DNA of 64,000 nt from Chloroflexota bacterium (GTDB lineage: Bacteria; Chloroflexota; Ktedonobacteria; Ktedonobacterales; JADMIN01), in the NCBI GenBank assembly GCA_021323855.1, contig JAJPKE010000007.1, positions 53,370 to 117,369 on the forward strand, given 5' to 3'. The notes below the pieces were generated by a model. That model searched no databases. It was not told where the DNA came from and saw nothing but the letters and a program-made list of their open reading frames with translations. Of the stretch, positions 11,477 through 20,992 are shown piece after piece. Position 1 is the stretch's first letter. Every line of letters starts with the position of its first letter. The position numbers were made by a program, and so were the translations under genes.

Positions 11477-14400
11477 CTACTGCTTGTTTGCAGCGCCAGC
11501 GACAAGCCATGCGACAATCTGCGTCCGCGAGGTGAGGCTTAGCTTTCCCAGGATGTGGCTCACATGCGTCGTGACCGTGCGTTCACTCAGAATCAGCGCA
11601 TCAGCGATCTCCTGGTTCGATTTGCCTTGAGCGATCAACTCGGCGACCTCGTATTCCCGCTTGGTTAATGTGTGGGGCACGTGCGGAGCGGGGTGCGGTT
11701 GCGGAACACGAGCCGTTTTAGGCATATCTGCAAGGGCTACCTGGAGGAATGTGTCGCGCAAAGTAGCGTCTTCAATGGTTGCCGCCACCTGCTCGATGGT
11801 GCCACGTAATTCGTCCCACTCCCGGCGAGCATGGTCCGCATGCTTCGTCGCGCGATAGAGGCGCGCCAGTTGTGCCTGCGCCCGCCAGAGGCTGGAGGGG
11901 TTCATGCGCTGTGCTGCCCCACGCTTGGCTTCGTTCAGTACTCGCTCAGCCATATCCCAGCGCCGGAGTTGCATCAGCGCTTTGCCACGCACAAGGAGCA
12001 GTTCCGTGATCGGCTGATCAACCTCGCTGTGATATGCCTGCCCATAGAGTTGCGCGACAATCCCCAATGCGGCGTCGGGGTCTCCGCGCTGCACAGCCAG
12101 TTCTGCCCACTGAAGGGCTAACTCACGCTCGGTGAGCGTCAGGCTATTCCGGTTGCGTAGTGCATCCTGCGGGAATATGCCGGAGAGCAACCTGGTGGCA
12201 CTGGCAGACTCTCCATGGTCTCTACATGCGCGCGCGAGGTCTGCGGTAATGAAACCCATCCACACAGCCGATCCTAACGTTCGGGCAATCGCCAATCCAT
12301 TCTCCAACTCAGGGATAGCTCGGCCAGGCGCCAATAGTGCAGTGTACGCCCGACCAAGAGCATAGTGCCCTGCGGCCATCCATTGTTGATGCCTGATTTC
12401 ACTGGCAATCTGTAAAGATTCATGAATATGGGCTAACCCAGAGCCGAACACGCCAAAGGACACTTCAGCCCGCCCCAACTGAAGGAGAACATAGGCTCGT
12501 CCGGCGGGCCACTCCATCTCTCGTGCGCACTGTTCAGCTTCATGCGCATCGCGCACACATGCATCGAGGGGCATCAACGCTGAGATGGCAGTGTCAGCCA
12601 TACACCCACTTCCGAACCCCAGCCGTGACGCGAGAGACAAGCAGAGGCCGCTCTTGTTACCAAGCGTGCGCAACAACTCGATGGCGCGGCTGAATTCTCG
12701 AATTGCATCGGGTAGATTGGCGTTGATGCCGTAGGCCATGCCGAGAAGATCGAGCGTCGTTGCCTGTGCAGGAAGATCGTTCAGTTCCTCAAAGAGCGTC
12801 AACGCCTGCTGGTGTGCGGCTATTCCTTCCTCCGTGCGCCCGGTATTGGCGCACCAGTTTCCCCAGCGATTCAGGCTATGGGCATGCTGAAGCATATCGC
12901 CTCGCGACTCAGCTAGCTCGGTAGCTTGCTGATAGAACGCACCTGCCTCCGTATAGTCACGTCCAGCCCAAAGGTTGCCTAGATCAATCAGACTCGACCA
13001 GGCGATGGCATCATCGCCTGACGAGCGCGCTATCTGAAGCGATTCAACGTAGTGCGCACGCGCAGATTCAAAGTCGCCCAGAATCTCATAGGCCTGGCCG
13101 CACAAGCGATGGAGCACCGCAAGCGTTTTGGGTGGAACATCTGGTATATGCCCAGCCGACTCCAATGCTTGCATCAGATGTTCGAGCGCCGCGCGTGGCG
13201 CATAAAGAGCAAGCGCTCGCTCGCCTGCGCCTTGGGCATAGATAAGCGCCTGCCTCCAAGCCGCAGCTTTCGAGAAGTGATATGCCAGGTCGCCGAGAAG
13301 AGCATCTTCAGGTGGATCGTTACCACGCTCAAGCACTTCAGCGATAGCCTGATGGAGCGCCTGGCGCTCGCGAGCGAGCAGGCCTGCGTAAACAGCCTGG
13401 CGGGTGAGGGCATGGCGGAATGCGAATCGCTCGTCTGAAATCTCGACAATAAGTTGCGCCGCGATGAGTTCTTTGAGTTGCTCCAGAATGTGATACTCAT
13501 CCTGCTGAGTGAGCGCCTGCAACAATGCAAATGTGAAAGACCGCCCCGCCACCGCAGCGAGCGAGACGAGCCTGCGCGCAGCAGGGCTGAGACGAGCTAC
13601 ACGCCGTTGAACCGCTTCATCAACAGTACGCGGCACGTGTAAAACCTCAAGTGGCAAACGCTCAGTCAACGACTCCGCTGATAATGTCGTATCCCCGCTT
13701 GCCAGTGTGCGCAGCATCTCTTCGACAAAGAAAGGATTGCCGTCTGAAAGCTTATACACCAGGTTGAGCTTGTCGGCTTGCACGGGGCGGGTAAGGCCAA
13801 ATATCGCGCGCAGCATGCCCTCCACCTCCGCGACATGCAGAGGGCGCAGTTGCATCTCTGCCGCCAGTCGTTCGCGGTCCAGTTGCGTCAACATATGGCT
13901 AAGATGGCTGGATACCTCATCGCTGCGATAGGTAAGTACCAGCAGCATGGGCAGAGAGGCAATGTGTCGAGCGAGATACAATAGCGCATCGAGGCTCGCC
14001 TCGTCGCACCAATGCAGATCTTCTATGAAAAGAACGAGCGGTTGATGTGCTGCGTTCTCGGAAACGAGCATGGTAAAAGCCTGAGCAAGACGCCGCTTTT
14101 CTCTTTCTGGCTCATGAGTAACATCCTGTTCCCGCGCCATCTCAGGAAACACATCTGCAATATCCGGAAATACCCGAATCAAATCAGCAGCAAACGGCAA
14201 AATTGTCTGGGCAGAACTTCCTTCACGAGCAGTTGTCAAGAGGGTGCGGACGACCTCTAGGAGAGGGGCATACGGAACTGCTTCATCCTGCTCAAAGCAA
14301 TGCCCTGTGACGATGCAAAAACCACGGCTACGTGCGTAGGCGCCGGCCTCCGAAATAAGTCGCGACTTGCCTATGCCGGCCTCGCCAGATACGAATACCG

Positions 14401-14512
14401 CCTGCCCATGCCCAGCACTCGCTTCGTTGAGGCAATCATGAAGAGCGGAGAGATACAGACTCCGCCCAATCAAGACGGGGCAGAAAATTGGCTTGACGAG
14501 CGGAGCCGCCAT
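11477..14512 (-). CDS. Large AAA-ATPase/TPR LuxR-family transcriptional regulator
   Basis: A 1,011-residue signal-transducing regulator of the LAL/MalT-like type. The N-terminal NTPase has Walker A GEAGIGKSRL and Walker B LVLFIEDLHW, the middle (about 480-900) is helical repeat/TPR-like, and the C-terminus holds a LuxR helix-turn-helix (LTKREYEVAELIAQGKSNQE through TVTTHVSHILGKL). It binds DNA after ligand and ATP-driven assembly; ligand and targets are unknown. A GTG at 14533 is possible, but ATG 14512 has AGAAAGG upstream. It follows cdsA on the same strand across a 150-base gap. Confidence 0.92.
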   Translation of the reverse strand: MAAPLVKPIFCPVLIGRSLYLSALHDCLNEASAGHGQAVFVSGEAGIGKSRLISEAGAYARSRGFCIVTGHCFEQDEAVPYAPLLEVVRTLLTTAREGSSAQTILPFAADLIRVFPDIADVFPEMAREQDVTHEPEREKRRLAQAFTMLVSENAAHQPLVLFIEDLHWCDEASLDALLYLARHIASLPMLLVLTYRSDEVSSHLSHMLTQLDRERLAAEMQLRPLHVAEVEGMLRAIFGLTRPVQADKLNLVYKLSDGNPFFVEEMLRTLASGDTTLSAESLTERLPLEVLHVPRTVDEAVQRRVARLSPAARRLVSLAAVAGRSFTFALLQALTQQDEYHILEQLKELIAAQLIVEISDERFAFRHALTRQAVYAGLLARERQALHQAIAEVLERGNDPPEDALLGDLAYHFSKAAAWRQALIYAQGAGERALALYAPRAALEHLMQALESAGHIPDVPPKTLAVLHRLCGQAYEILGDFESARAHYVESLQIARSSGDDAIAWSSLIDLGNLWAGRDYTEAGAFYQQATELAESRGDMLQHAHSLNRWGNWCANTGRTEEGIAAHQQALTLFEELNDLPAQATTLDLLGMAYGINANLPDAIREFSRAIELLRTLGNKSGLCLSLASRLGFGSGCMADTAISALMPLDACVRDAHEAEQCAREMEWPAGRAYVLLQLGRAEVSFGVFGSGLAHIHESLQIASEIRHQQWMAAGHYALGRAYTALLAPGRAIPELENGLAIARTLGSAVWMGFITADLARACRDHGESASATRLLSGIFPQDALRNRNSLTLTERELALQWAELAVQRGDPDAALGIVAQLYGQAYHSEVDQPITELLLVRGKALMQLRRWDMAERVLNEAKRGAAQRMNPSSLWRAQAQLARLYRATKHADHARREWDELRGTIEQVAATIEDATLRDTFLQVALADMPKTARVPQPHPAPHVPHTLTKREYEVAELIAQGKSNQEIADALILSERTVTTHVSHILGKLSLTSRTQIVAWLVAGAANKQ

Positions 14513-14663
14513 TGCATGAGCCTTTCTGGACACACAAATATGTCAATGTGAAGCAGCAATGCGGAGACGATAACACAATGATGGATGCCAGTATGAACAC
14601 AGGTGTCATTGTATCATGCTACATTGACCCATTGATCTATTGTATCAAGGGATTATCAAGCTA

Positions 14664-15650
14664 TTATAGTGGGGTGCCACGCAGGAAAATGGCGTAGAAG
14701 AAGACGACCGGCACCACGAAGAGCAGGCTGTCCATGCGGTCTAGCAGGCCGCCGTGGCCGGGAACAATGGTGCCGCTATCTTTGACGCCGGTGCCGCGTT
14801 TGAGCAGCGACTCAGCAAGATCGCCAACCGTAGAGGCGAGCGCCACCAGCACACCCAGAATTGCTGCGTTGAGCCAGTTGATCGGCAGTGGATGCTGAAA
14901 GAGATCGGGCAGCAGGATGGTGAAGACGAATGAGGCGATGACGGTAAAGACCAATCCGCCGAAGAAGCCTTCCCAGGTTTTGCCCGGGCTGATATTTGGC
15001 GCGAGCTTGGCGCGCCCGAAGTAGTGGCCGGTGAGGAGGGCGAAGGTATCATTGGCCCACGTCATGAAGAAGAGCGCCAGCAGCCACCAGAAGCCGGTCG
15101 CGCCTGCGCCAAAGGTGTCGCCGCGCAGCAGGATGAAGAGCGCCAGCGGCCAGCCGAGATAGAACGCGCTGCCCATCGTCAGCGCCCAGTCAATCAGCGC
15201 GCCTTCGAGGGCGCCTCGTGTCAGAATCAGCCAGGCGAAGGTAAGCATGAGCAGCGCGCTGACGCCACCGCCGACCAGAAGCAATAGCAGCGTAGCGTTG
15301 TGGTTGAGGACGAAGAGCATCGCCGCCAGCAAGAAGTCTATGCCGAGCGCGGCGCTCAGCAGCAGCGGCGGGTGCCAGCCCTTATGGGTAAACATGGCGT
15401 TGAGTTCAGAAATGCTGATGATGAGCGCCAGCACGCAGCCAGCGAAGGCGAACCAGCCGCCGCAGAAGACAAGCGCAACGACGATGGGAATGAGCACGAG
15501 CGCGGAGAGTGAACGTTGGGCCAGCGCCGCCAACCAGGTGGTGCGTGCGGCAGGCGTAGTCGAGGCAGTTGAAGCGGTGCGGGGCCGTTCAGCGCCAGCA
15601 GCGTGTGATTCTGCGGCTTGCGCCGGAATCTCTGAAGCATTATCTGCCAT
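14664..15650 (-). CDS. cdsA: Phosphatidate cytidylyltransferase
   Basis: Makes CDP-diacylglycerol from phosphatidate and CTP at the membrane, the branch point of phospholipid synthesis. The 328-residue protein has about eight hydrophobic helices and the family signature near the C-terminus (SLLKRGTGVKDSGTIVPGHG then LLDRMDSL). The N-terminal 40 residues are an Ala/Thr-rich soluble extension. It follows uppS by 73 bases in the rpsB-tsf-pyrH-frr-uppS-cdsA order. The usual next genes dxr and rseP are absent here; a LuxR-type regulator follows instead. Confidence 0.96.
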   Translation of the reverse strand: MADNASEIPAQAAESHAAGAERPRTASTASTTPAARTTWLAALAQRSLSALVLIPIVVALVFCGGWFAFAGCVLALIISISELNAMFTHKGWHPPLLLSAALGIDFLLAAMLFVLNHNATLLLLLVGGGVSALLMLTFAWLILTRGALEGALIDWALTMGSAFYLGWPLALFILLRGDTFGAGATGFWWLLALFFMTWANDTFALLTGHYFGRAKLAPNISPGKTWEGFFGGLVFTVIASFVFTILLPDLFQHPLPINWLNAAILGVLVALASTVGDLAESLLKRGTGVKDSGTIVPGHGGLLDRMDSLLFVVPVVFFYAIFLRGTPL

Positions 15651-15723
15651 TGCGTCTCTCGCACTCCAGCGCCCGTACAGTATGGGTGTCTAGCGGAGGA
15701 ATTGCATCCGCCACTACCAGCGA

Positions 15724-16656
15724 TCAGCGAGCGCCCTTTACCGCTGGCTGCGGCTGTGAGGGGGTCGAGGCGGAAGGCGCAGCGACGGGTGGCTCCGCCG
15801 GCTCAACCTTCGCGCGCTGTTCAGCCTCATGTTCCGCCGCAATCTGCGCATCTGTTTTGCCAAACCGTCGCTTGCGTTGCGCAAACGCATCAAGCGCGGC
15901 GACGAAATCGTCATGCCCGAAATCCGGCCAGAGGGTCGGCGTCGAATAATACTCGGCGTAGGCCACCTGCCAGATGAGATAATTGCTGAGCCGCATCTCG
16001 CCAGCGGTGCGAATCACCAGATCAGGGTCCGGCAGACCGCTGGTATAGAGATAGCGTTCAATCAGGTCTTCGGTGATTTGCTCGGCAGGGATGCCAGCAG
16101 CGACGATAGCGCGCACGGCATCCACAATCTCTGCGCGTCCACCATAGTTGAAACATACATTGAGTGTCAAGGCAGTATTGTCTTTTGTCAGGTCTTCCAT
16201 ATGACGAATCGCGCGCTGGATATCGGGGGAAAGCCCCTCGAAACGCCCAATATGTCGCAATTTGACGCCGTTCTGATGCAACCGTTCGAGGTCGCTACGA
16301 ATCGTCTCCCAGAGCAGGCCCATGAGCGCATCCACCTCTTCTGGTGGCCGGCCCCAGTTCTCCGTGGAGAAGGCGTAGACCGTTAGCATGGGCACGTGGT
16401 AGTCGTCGCATAGCTCGACGGTACGCCGCAACGCATCCACGCCAGCCTTGTGGCCAATTGAGCGCGGCAAATGGCGTTTGGTAGCCCAGCGTCCATTGCC
16501 ATCCATGATGATGGCGATATGCTGCGGGATGGCTCGCCCATCTCGAATATGTAAGCGGGCCAGCTCTGCTCGTCGCTCCGCCTCTTGCGCGCGCGCGCCG
16601 CCGTCAATTGCCGTGCCGATGGTACTCAGCAGGCGCTTGAGTTGTCCCTTCGCCAT
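15724..16656 (-). CDS. uppS: Isoprenyl transferase (undecaprenyl diphosphate synthase)
   Basis: Condenses isopentenyl diphosphate onto farnesyl diphosphate to build the C55 carrier for cell-wall sugars. The 310-residue cis-prenyltransferase has IAIIMDGNGRWA with the catalytic Asp, FSTENWGRP, and the C-terminal DLVIRTAGEMRLSNYL-type substrate segment. It carries an N-terminal helix of about 40 residues and a Pro/Ala-rich tail longer than in E. coli. AGGGG precedes the ATG. It sits between frr and cdsA. Confidence 0.97.
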   Translation of the reverse strand: MAKGQLKRLLSTIGTAIDGGARAQEAERRAELARLHIRDGRAIPQHIAIIMDGNGRWATKRHLPRSIGHKAGVDALRRTVELCDDYHVPMLTVYAFSTENWGRPPEEVDALMGLLWETIRSDLERLHQNGVKLRHIGRFEGLSPDIQRAIRHMEDLTKDNTALTLNVCFNYGGRAEIVDAVRAIVAAGIPAEQITEDLIERYLYTSGLPDPDLVIRTAGEMRLSNYLIWQVAYAEYYSTPTLWPDFGHDDFVAALDAFAQRKRRFGKTDAQIAAEHEAEQRAKVEPAEPPVAAPSASTPSQPQPAVKGAR

Positions 16657-16787
16657 ATGCCAATGCCCCTGTCTGTCCCGGACCCTGCCAGCCAGCCAAC
16701 GGCGCTCTTTGAGCGTTGCCGGTGCGCCAGTCCCAGGGTTTCGTTTGCTCCGTGTCGTTCTGCGCCCATTTAACCTACCGTGCTGAT

Positions 16788-17345
16788 TTAGACGGCCAGA
16801 ATCTCTTGCTCTTTGGCGCCGCCGACCTTTTCGACTTCGCCGATATATTTCTCCGTCAGCTTATCGAGCCGCTCTGTCTCGCGCTTGAGTTCGTCGGCGG
16901 AAATCTCTTTCTTCTTTTCGCGGTCGCGCAAGGTGTTGTGGCCGTCGCGGCGGCAATTGCGCACCGCAACTTTGGCGTCATCCACCTTTTTGTGGACCAC
17001 CTTCACCAATTCTTTGCGGCGATCCTCAGTCAGCGGCGGAATGGCGATGCGAATGATCGTACCGTCGTTGTTCGGATTGAGGCCGAGGTCGCTCTTTTGT
17101 ATCGCTTTCTCGATGTCTGCGAGCGCCTTGCGGTCCCACGGCTGAATGGTGAGCGTGCGCGCGTCCGGCGCATGAATCGCCGCGATATTCTGGAGTGGTT
17201 GCGTATCGCCGTAATATTCGACTTGCAGGCGTTCCACCAGCGTCGGGCTGGCGCGCCCCGTGCGCACCGTTTGCAATTCCCGTTGCAGCGCCTCGATGGC
17301 GCCTTTCATGCGGTGTTCGACATCCGCTAAAACATTGTCCGCCAT
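16788..17345 (-). CDS. frr: Ribosome recycling factor
   Basis: Splits post-termination ribosomes together with EF-G. The 185-residue protein is full length. It has the conserved TVRTGRASPTLVERLQVEYY, AIQKSDLGLNPNNDGTIIRI and PPLTEDRRKELVK segments. ATG 17345 gives the family-standard N-terminus (MADNVLADVE). An in-frame GTG 15 bases upstream is closer to the GGAAGGGG site and cannot be excluded. It follows pyrH by 57 bases. Confidence 0.97.
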   Translation of the reverse strand: MADNVLADVEHRMKGAIEALQRELQTVRTGRASPTLVERLQVEYYGDTQPLQNIAAIHAPDARTLTIQPWDRKALADIEKAIQKSDLGLNPNNDGTIIRIAIPPLTEDRRKELVKVVHKKVDDAKVAVRNCRRDGHNTLRDREKKKEISADELKRETERLDKLTEKYIGEVEKVGGAKEQEILAV

Positions 17346-17402
17346 ACTGTTGTTCCACACCCCTTCCGTCTCTGCGCGACTGCGGCGCTCGTTACACTGC
17401 CC

Positions 17403-18155
17403 TCAGCCGGCCCATATCGCATCTCGGCCTTCCGGCATCTCATGCACCAATGTTCCTCGTTGTTCACCACGCACGATAGCTGCCACGTTACCAGCCGTTT
17501 GTAGATCGAAGACATAGATCGGCAGGTGATTGTCTTTGCAGAGTGAGAGCGAGGTGCTATCCATCACCGCCAACCCCATGTTCAGCGCGCGCATATAATC
17601 CAGTTCGCTGAAGCGCCGCGCATCGGGGTTGCGCCTGGGATCGTCGTTGTAGACACCATCAACTTTCGTTGCCTTTAGCAACACCTGGCAATGGAGTTCG
17701 ACGGCGCGGAGCGCAGCGGCAGTGTCGGTGGTGAAATAGGGGTTGCCAGTGCCAGCGGCCAGGATGACGATGCGCTCACGCTCCAGATGGCGAATGGCGC
17801 GGCGTCTGATGAACGGCTCAGCCACGGCAGGCATTTCGATGCCCGTCTGCACACGGGTCGTCAGCCCAGCGTGTTCGAGCGCATCTTGTAGCGCCAGCGC
17901 ATTGATGACGGTGGCCAGCATACCCATGTAGTCTGCCTGCGCGCGATCCATGCCAGCGGAGGCGGCGGTTTTGCCGCGCAGGATATTGCCACCGCCAATG
18001 ACGATGGCGATCTGCGCGCCGAGCGCATGCACCTGCACGACCTCATCGGCGATGTATTGCAGGATGGAGGGGTCAATGCCATACCCCTGCTCTCCCATCA
18101 GCGCCTCACCACTGAGCTTCAGGAGAACCCGCTGATATTTCGTCGCCGGCGCCAT
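17403..18155 (-). CDS. pyrH: UMP kinase
   Basis: Phosphorylates UMP to UDP with ATP in pyrimidine synthesis. The 250-residue amino-acid-kinase-fold protein shows [37 protein letters not shown] and the ATKVDGVY segment, matching the hexameric bacterial enzyme. AAGGCGG lies six bases before the ATG. It stands after tsf and before frr, the common bacterial order. A 16-bp perfect inverted repeat lies between tsf and pyrH and could modulate expression. Confidence 0.97.
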   Translation of the reverse strand: MAPATKYQRVLLKLSGEALMGEQGYGIDPSILQYIADEVVQVHALGAQIAIVIGGGNILRGKTAASAGMDRAQADYMGMLATVINALALQDALEHAGLTTRVQTGIEMPAVAEPFIRRRAIRHLERERIVILAAGTGNPYFTTDTAAALRAVELHCQVLLKATKVDGVYNDDPRRNPDARRFSELDYMRALNMGLAVMDSTSLSLCKDNHLPIYVFDLQTAGNVAAIVRGEQRGTLVHEMPEGRDAIWAG

Positions 18156-18216
18156 CTCAACCGCCTTCCCAACATCACGTTACTACCGTTTGTCTCTCGT
18201 CTTATCTCTCGTCATC

Positions 18217-18274
18217 ATTGCCGTTTTTGCCGCGATTTCACTTTTTAGAAACCTTTCCCGGCAAAAACGGCAAT
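18217..18274 (-). terminator. Perfect 16-bp inverted repeat between tsf and pyrH
   Basis: ATTGCCGTTTTTGCCG (18217-18232) and its exact reverse complement (18259-18274) flank a 26-nt loop. On the minus strand it lies 46 bases after the tsf stop. There is no T-run after the stem, so it may be an attenuator, a processing site or a protein-binding site rather than a terminator. Confidence 0.5.
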
Positions 18275-18320
18275 TGCATATCGTGTTCCAGATAGCGTCA
18301 GTTGTTCTGGTTGTTCCAGT

Positions 18321-18917
18321 TTACTCACCAAGTGCGTAGCGCGTGAAGCGGCGCACGACGATATTCTCACCCGTCTTACGGATGACATCATCCACCAGTT
18401 TGCTGACGGGAATCTTTTCGTCCTTCACCCAGGGTTGCTCCAACAATACCTGAGCCGCGAGTTGCTTCTTGACCTTCCCCTCGACGATCTGCTCGCGCTT
18501 GTTGGCCGGGCGCTTCAGCACCTCCGGATCGTTCGCCGCCGCCTCGCGCATCTCTTTCTGGACCTCCTCCGGCACGTCGCTGAAAGCGACATACTTGGGG
18601 TCAGTGCCAGCGATCTGCATGCAGAGTTCACGGGCAAGCGTCTTGAAGTCTTCGCTGCGCGCGACAAAATCGGTGCTGCAATTCAATTCGAGCAGCACAC
18701 CCAGGTTGCCACCATGATGGATATAGGAGGTGACAAGACCTTCGCGCGTCTCGCGGTCCTGGCCCTTCACCTTCTCGGCGCGCTTGGCGCCCCGCTCTTC
18801 GAGTAGTTTGATGGCTTCATCGAAGGTTTTGGCTTCGGTCAGCGCCTTCTTGCAATCCAGCGGACCGGCGCCGGTCAATTCACGCAGCTTGATGACATCT
18901 TTCGCAGTAGCTTCCAT
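18321..18917 (-). CDS. tsf: Elongation factor Ts, short form
   Basis: Nucleotide-exchange factor for EF-Tu. At 198 residues it is the short form, as in Thermus and many Chloroflexota, lacking the second half of the long E. coli-type core. The UBA-like start (VIKLRELTGAGPLDCKKAL), the TDF-containing contact (ELNCSTDFVARSEDF) and the C-terminal QPWVKDEKIPVSKLV are present. GAGGAG precedes the ATG. It is downstream of rpsB across a 379-base gap with a strong hairpin. Confidence 0.97.
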   Translation of the reverse strand: MEATAKDVIKLRELTGAGPLDCKKALTEAKTFDEAIKLLEERGAKRAEKVKGQDRETREGLVTSYIHHGGNLGVLLELNCSTDFVARSEDFKTLARELCMQIAGTDPKYVAFSDVPEEVQKEMREAAANDPEVLKRPANKREQIVEGKVKKQLAAQVLLEQPWVKDEKIPVSKLVDDVIRKTGENIVVRRFTRYALGE

Positions 18918-19296
18918 CGGACGATGTAACTCCTCGTTTGTTCACTCTTCGTTTACTCTTCACGCAACACGACAACCGATTACAGTGATCGGGACTATGT
19001 TCAAGGTCATGGGGCTGCCGTAGCATCACCATCTTGACCCATACACAACCGCATATCCGGCGCTAATAGTACCACGCCACGAGCGGCGCGACATGCACGC
19101 AGGTGTGCCGCCGGTTGCGCCACAAAACGGCGTTTCTGTTCACCGTGTTCATCACGTTCATCCCGCGTTCATCGCGCGGGCGGATAAACGCACAGACAAG
19201 CGCGCGGCACCCGTTTTTCCGTGCCGCGCGCTTTCGGATTCGCGCCCATTACGCTTTCACTGGCAGGGTACGAACGACGATTACGCCGCTCTACCG
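18918..19296. other. rpsB-tsf intergenic spacer
   Basis: No gene is seen. It holds the strong hairpin at 19198-19233 just after rpsB and about 280 bases of leader before tsf, so tsf may have its own promoter. I found no convincing -35/-10 pair. Confidence 0.55.
19198..19233 (-). terminator. GC-rich hairpin downstream of rpsB
   Basis: A 13-bp stem with core GCGCGCGGCAC (19200-19210) and GTGCCGCGCGC (19221-19231), extended by A-T pairs, with a T-rich loop. It lies 64 bases after the rpsB stop on the minus strand. The tail is only moderately T-rich, so termination is probably partial. Confidence 0.65.
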
Positions 19297-20166
19297 CTAC
19301 GCCTCAGCGACTGGAGCGGCCTCGCTTGCCTCAGCCGCCTCAGCGGCAGCAGGAGCGGCTTCCGCAGGAGCGGTCTCCGGCTCTGCGCCGAATTCTTCCA
19401 GACTGACCGGCGCCTCGGTGACGGCGCGCTCTTCTTCACCCTCCGCCTGGCTCTCTTCGCGATCTTTGACCTGCGCCTCACGCAAGCGGCGGCCCTCGAT
19501 GGCGGCATCGGCGATTTTGCTGCACAGCAGGCGTACCGCGCGAATGGCGTCGTCGTTGGCCGGAATGGGATAATCCATCTCATCGGGGTCGCAGTTGGTG
19601 TCTGCCAGCGCAATCACCGGAATATCCAGGCGACGCGCCTCCAGGACGGCGGTATGCTCTTTCTTCGTATCCACGATGAAGACGGCTCCTGGCAGGCGGC
19701 GCATATCTTTGATGCCGCCGAGTTGCCGCTCCAGGCGGTCCATCTCGTCCTGAAGGTGCTGCGCCTCTTTCTTGGTCAGGCGCTCGAAATCGCCGCGCTC
19801 TTTGCGCGCTTCCAGGTCGCGCAGATACTTGATGCGCTTCTGGATGGTCTCGAAGTTCGTCAGCATGCCGCCGAGCCAGCGCTGGTTTACGTAGTACTGG
19901 CCGCTCGACTCAGCCGCTTCTTTGATAGCCTCTTGCGCCTGCTTCTTCGTGCCGACGAAGAGGATGCTATCGCCATTGGCGACGGCGTTGACGATAAACT
20001 TGTGCGCTTCGTTGAGGCGTGTGACCGTCTGCTGAAGATCGAGAATGTGAATGCCGTTGCGCGCGGTGAAGATGAATGGACGCATCTTCGGATTCCAACG
20101 GCGGGGCTGGTGCCCGAAGTGGACGCCCGCTTCGAGCAATTGCTTCATAGTTGCGACATTTGCCAC
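19297..20166 (-). CDS. rpsB: 30S ribosomal protein S2
   Basis: Small-subunit protein S2. The signature [44 protein letters not shown] and [20 protein letters not shown] are all present. The frame opens at a TTG (20202), but GTG 20166 is preferred: AAGGAG lies 11 bases upstream and the protein then begins [11 protein letters not shown] as in the family. The C-terminus has an Ala/Glu-rich tail of about 50 residues beyond the core. First gene of the rpsB-tsf-pyrH-frr-uppS-cdsA cluster. Confidence 0.96.
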   Translation of the reverse strand: MANVATMKQLLEAGVHFGHQPRRWNPKMRPFIFTARNGIHILDLQQTVTRLNEAHKFIVNAVANGDSILFVGTKKQAQEAIKEAAESSGQYYVNQRWLGGMLTNFETIQKRIKYLRDLEARKERGDFERLTKKEAQHLQDEMDRLERQLGGIKDMRRLPGAVFIVDTKKEHTAVLEARRLDIPVIALADTNCDPDEMDYPIPANDDAIRAVRLLCSKIADAAIEGRRLREAQVKDREESQAEGEEERAVTEAPVSLEEFGAEPETAPAEAAPAAAEAAEASEAAPVAEA

Positions 20167-20326
20167 GGTAGGCAGTTCTCCTTTTTTGTTTTCGTTCGAC
20201 AACGACCTCCGTCTCCGTCACGCCACCGGGAGAGCGCCGCGCTGTTTTGAGAACGCTGTGCATGCGCCGATACGCCAGGCTCACGATGATCGGGAGGCGT
20301 GTGTACTGATGTGGTGCGCGGGTCAT

Positions 20327-20355
20327 GATGTATCAGGATGTATCCGTGATGTATC
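20327..20355 (-). promoter_or_regulatory. Three phased palindromic decamers in the rpsB leader
   Basis: The octamer GATGTATC starts at 20327, 20337 and 20348, about one helical turn apart. Each copy sits in a small palindrome (TGATGTATCA, GGATGTATCC, TGATGTATCA) whose outer pair changes but stays complementary. With the promoter at 20384-20412 the block falls about 20-50 bases into the transcript. It could be an operator or an RNA element. Function is inferred only. Confidence 0.4.
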
Positions 20356-20383
20356 ATGGTGTTTCGTCGCGCACACTCTCATA

Positions 20384-20412
20384 AGTATATCACAGTAGCG
20401 GCTTGCCCACAA
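20384..20412 (-). promoter_or_regulatory. Sigma-70-type promoter for rpsB
   Basis: TTGTGG (20407-20412) and TATACT (20384-20389) are spaced by 17 bp, about 220 bases upstream of the preferred rpsB start. The -10 is close to consensus and the -35 is partial. Confidence 0.6.
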
Positions 20413-20472
20413 TTGGCCTATTGGTCTATCCGGGCCGGGCAGGCCACGGTAGAGCAGGAGTTTATCAGAAAG

Positions 20473-20973
20473 ATGAACCAGGAAACACAGCCAACATCGG
20501 CGCTGGCCTTCTATGAGGGATGGGAAACATACCAGAACTTGCTCATCCAGGCGCTTGCGCCGCTGACGGCGGAACAACTGGCATGGCGACCGGCGCCGCA
20601 CCTGCGCAGCATCCAGCAGAATTGCCTGCACATCATCGGCGCCCGCGCGCGCTGGTGCAGTCTGGTGCTGAGGCTCGACGATGAATCCTTAGTGACACTT
20701 GGGGAGTGGGATAGTAAAGGTATGCCAGAGCGCAGCGCCACCGAACTGGTGAGCGGTCTGCAACAATCCTGGCAGGTGCTGCGTGATGCGTTGCAATCAT
20801 GGACTCCCGCAGATCTGTTCGTGACCATTCCCACTACCGACCCCGACCCGGACCTCCAAGAGAGCTATACTCGCCAGTGGGTCATCTGGCATCTCGTCGA
20901 GCATGACCTCAACCACGGCGGCGAAATCTCGCTGATACTTGGTATGAACGGATTGGAGGGCCTCGGCCTCTAG
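20473..20973 (+). CDS. DinB-family protein
   Basis: A 166-residue four-helix-bundle protein of the DinB/YfiT-like superfamily, which binds a metal through three His residues. Here these are the His in NCLHIIGARARW and the pair in HLVEHDLNHGGEIS near the C-terminus. Members act as thiol-dependent transferases or have unknown roles. ATG 20473 is chosen, with AGCAGGAG 12 bases upstream. A longer frame to 20356 would run into the rpsB promoter region. Confidence 0.85.
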   Translation: MNQETQPTSALAFYEGWETYQNLLIQALAPLTAEQLAWRPAPHLRSIQQNCLHIIGARARWCSLVLRLDDESLVTLGEWDSKGMPERSATELVSGLQQSWQVLRDALQSWTPADLFVTIPTTDPDPDLQESYTRQWVIWHLVEHDLNHGGEISLILGMNGLEGLGL

Positions 20974-20992
20974 GCTGTGCGTCGCTTTGTGG

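Noticed and set aside
19093..20250. 385-codon plus-strand frame
   Set aside because: Antisense shadow of rpsB, whose protein is unmistakable.
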